NCBI GenBank assembly: GCA_023388235.1
Contig: JAEWGQ010000195.1
Coordinates: 1-9,276 of the forward strand
DNA from: Actinomycetes bacterium
GTDB lineage: Bacteria > Actinomycetota > Actinomycetes > Actinomycetales > Cellulomonadaceae
Reading direction: 5' to 3'
Length of the DNA: 9,276 bases
The notes beneath the pieces were generated by a model. The model did not search any database, had not been told where the DNA came from, and saw only the letters and a list, made by a program, of their open reading frames with translations. Made by a program: the position numbers and the translations under genes. This document shows, one piece after another, positions 7,407 through 9,276 of this stretch (position 1 is its first letter; each line of letters starts with the position of its first letter).

Positions 7407-8294
7407 CTACTTCAGGCCCGTGGTCGCGACGCCCTGGATGAAGTACCGCTGCAGCGCGAGGAACAGCAGCAGGATCGGCGTGATGATCAGCACCGCCCCC
7501 GCCAGCAGCAGGCCGTAGTCGGTGCCGCGCTGGCCGGTCGAGTACAGCGACAGCGCCACGGGCAGCGTGTACATGTCCTGGCTCTGCGAGGCGACGAGCG
7601 GCCACAGGAAGTTGTTCCACGAGCCCAGGAACGTGAGGATCCCGAGCGTCGCGAGCGGCGGCCCGCACAGCGGCATGACCACGCGCGCGAAGATCCGCAG
7701 CTCCCCGGCGCCGTCCATCCGGGCGGCCTCCATGAGCTCGTCCGGGATGCCCAGCATGAACTGGCGCATGAGGAACACGCCGACGGGCTGGGTCACGAAC
7801 GGCAGGATCAGCGCCGGGTAGGTGTTCAGCAGCCCGAGCTTGGTGACCATGACGAACAGCGGCACGAACGTCACGACGCCCGGCACCATCAGCATGGTCA
7901 TGACCAGCGTGAACAGCACCTTCTTGCCGGTGAAGTCCATCTTGGCCAGGGCGTAGCCGACCATCGAGCAGAACAGCAGGTTGCCGAGCACCGTCACGAC
8001 GGCGACCACGAACGAGTTCGTGAAGTACTGCGTGAAGTGCAGCTCGTCGAACCACGTGCCGAAGTTGTCGAGCGTCGGGTGCTGCGGCCACCACGTCGGC
8101 GGCTTCGTGAGGATCTCGCGCTGCGTCTTGACCGAGCCGAGGACCATCCAGGCGAACGGCAGCAGCCAGGCGGCGACGCCGACGACGAGGACGGTGTAGG
8201 TGAGCGCGCGGCCGGTGGTCATGCGCCGGCGGCGGCGCGGGCGCTGCGGGGCCGGCGGGGCCGCCGGCGTGACGGGGCTGGTGAGGGTCGCCAT
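7407..8294 (-). CDS. Carbohydrate ABC transporter permease, MalG/UgpE type
   Basis: A 295-residue inner-membrane permease of the CUT1 (MalFGK-like) sugar importer family, forming a heterodimer with the product of the preceding gene. After an Arg-rich cytosolic N terminus (RPRRRRR at about 18-24) come six hydrophobic helices. The cytosolic EAA loop that docks on the ATPase is EAARMDGAGELRIFARVVMP, with E189, A190, A191, G195. The C terminus GVATTGLK is typical of the MalG/UgpE group, whose members often end in a short G-x-x-xGxxK tail. The ATG at 8294 lies 6 bases after the stop of the upstream permease, with AAGGA inside the end of that gene, so translation is probably coupled. No ATPase gene lies in the window; actinobacterial CUT1 systems usually share an MsiK-type ATPase encoded elsewhere. 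Substrate is inferred from the downstream enzymes to be a beta-gluco-oligosaccharide. Confidence 0.94.
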   Translation of the reverse strand: MATLTSPVTPAAPPAPQRPRRRRRMTTGRALTYTVLVVGVAAWLLPFAWMVLGSVKTQREILTKPPTWWPQHPTLDNFGTWFDELHFTQYFTNSFVVAVVTVLGNLLFCSMVGYALAKMDFTGKKVLFTLVMTMLMVPGVVTFVPLFVMVTKLGLLNTYPALILPFVTQPVGVFLMRQFMLGIPDELMEAARMDGAGELRIFARVVMPLCGPPLATLGILTFLGSWNNFLWPLVASQSQDMYTLPVALSLYSTGQRGTDYGLLLAGAVLIITPILLLFLALQRYFIQGVATTGLK

Positions 8295-8300
8295 GTGTCG

Positions 8301-9216
8301 TCAGTCCTTCGACCGCAGCAGCCGGAACTGCAGCAGGCTCATGAGCGCGATCGCCAGGAACAGCACGTACGAGGCGGCGGACGCCTGCCCGTACTTGCCG
8401 AACCCGAACTGCTCGAACGTGTAGTAGGCCGTCGACAGGGTCGAGTCGAGCGGGCCGCCCTGCGTCATCACGAACGCCTCCTCGAAGAACTGGAGGTAGC
8501 CCACGGAGATCAGGACCGCGCCGAGCAGCAGCGTCGGGCGCAGCAGCGGCAGCGTGATGCTGACCAGGCGGCGCCAGGGGCTCGCGCCGTCCATGACGGC
8601 GGCCTCCTGCACGTCGGCGGGCACCGCCTGCAGGCCGGCCAGGAAGATGACCATGAGCGTGCCGACGTTGCGCCAGACCGCCATGAGGATCAGCGCGGGC
8701 AGCGCCCACGTGGTGTCCGTGAGCCAGGACGGGCCGTCGATGCCGACCCAGCCGAGCGCCGTGTTGATGAGGCCGTCGGGCTGCAGCATGTACCGCCACA
8801 CCACGGAGACGGCCACGATGCTCGTCACCACCGGGGCGTAGAACCCGACGCGGAACACGGACCGGAACCGGCCGATGCCGTTGTTCAGCGCGATGGCGAG
8901 CAGCAGGGCCACCGCCATCGTCACGGGGATGCCGATGACCACGAACGTCGCGGTGACCCCGAGCGACTTGAGGAACCGGGGGTCGGAGAACAGCGTCGTG
9001 TACTGGTCGAGCCCGACGAAGTTCACGGCGAGCGGGCTGCGGACGTCGCGGGCGGTGAAGTCGGTGAACGACATCCCGAACGACGACAGCAGCGGCACGA
9101 GCATGAAGAAGCCGAACACCAGGACGAACGGTGCGGCGAACAGCCACGCGACGCGCCCCTGCCGGCGGCGGCGCGCGGCGACGGGACCCCGCTCGGGGGC
9201 TCCGGTGCGGCCGGGC
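8301..9216 (-). CDS. Carbohydrate ABC transporter permease, MalF/UgpA type, 5'-partial
   Basis: The first permease of the CUT1 importer. The GTG at 9119 falls inside the first membrane helix and is not the real start: the frame continues upstream with RRRRQGRVAWLFAAPFVLVF, the usual basic N terminus and start of helix 1 of this group. No ATG, GTG or TTG occurs in frame between 9120 and 9216, and beyond that the poly-G tract reads as poly-proline, so the true start is lost or corrupted. Six helices are visible. The periplasmic stretch after helix 1 (about 9060-8980) has the usual VNFVGLDQYTTLFSDPRF-type sequence. The EAA loop DVQEAAVMDGASPWRRL, with its Glu codon at 8604-8606, contacts the ATPase. 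It overlaps nothing and is followed after 6 bases by the MalG-type permease. A solute-binding protein gene would normally precede it, beyond the contig end. Substrate inferred from the operon. Confidence 0.92.
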
Positions 9217-9276
9217 GGGGGGGGGGGGGGGGGGGGGGGGGGGGCGCGGGCGGGGGGGGGGGGGGGGGGGGGGGGG
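9217..9276. other. Poly-G tract at the window end, probable artefact
   Basis: From 9217 to 9244 there are 28 consecutive G, then CGCGGGC, then G from 9252 to the last base. The tract interrupts the 5' end of an otherwise intact permease gene, where it would encode a run of prolines absent from this family. Two-colour Illumina chemistry reads a lost signal as G, and such tails can be assembled onto contig ends. I therefore read it as non-genomic sequence rather than a biological repeat. Confidence 0.8.

Noticed and set aside
7351..9147. Minus-strand open frame of 598 codons across both permease genes
   Set aside because: It crosses the boundary of two clear permease genes in another frame and has an Arg/His-rich non-membrane composition. 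It is not a permease fusion.
9217..9276. Possible G-quadruplex regulatory element upstream of the operon
   Set aside because: The G runs are long and unbroken rather than spaced, lie at the very end of the sequence and cut through a conserved protein N terminus, so a sequencing artefact explains them better.

Overview
The window is very G+C-rich, with almost every third codon position G or C, GTG starts and strong GGAGG-type ribosome-binding sites. This points to a high-GC actinobacterium; a Cellulomonas-like sugar-degrading member of the Micrococcales is my best guess from the gene content and is an inference. The last ~60 bases are nearly pure G, which looks like a sequencing or assembly artefact at a contig end rather than genome.

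Layout. Positions 1-489 (+) hold the 3' part of a small four-helix membrane protein of unknown function. Positions 490-622 are the upstream region of the next gene, with a perfect 18-bp inverted repeat (535-552) directly before a TANNNT -10-like hexamer. Positions 623-2644 (+) encode acetyl-CoA synthetase (Acs), complete, with its AMP-binding motif, acetate-pocket residues and acetylatable C-terminal lysine. A GC-rich hairpin (2649-2680) sits in the short gap where Acs meets the oppositely oriented sugar genes.

From 9216 down to 2741, all on the minus strand, is a tightly packed carbohydrate operon. In order of transcription it holds a MalF/UgpA-type ABC permease (5' end lost in the poly-G), a MalG/UgpE-type ABC permease, a large (1128-residue) GH94-type glycoside phosphorylase, and a compact GH1 beta-glucosidase. 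Gaps between genes are 6, 52 and 39 bases.

How it may work together: the permeases, with a binding protein presumably encoded just beyond the contig end and a shared ATPase encoded elsewhere, would import a beta-gluco-oligosaccharide. The phosphorylase would shorten it with phosphate, releasing alpha-glucose 1-phosphate, and the GH1 enzyme would split the remaining disaccharide. The size and motifs of the phosphorylase best fit a 1,2-beta-oligoglucan phosphorylase (the SOGP type known from Listeria innocua). The locus is therefore a candidate sophoro-oligosaccharide (beta-1,2-glucan) utilisation operon in which GH1 replaces the GH3 enzyme of the Listeria system. The linkage is an inference; the families are well supported. 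I saw no RNA genes, CRISPR arrays, insertion sequences or phage genes.
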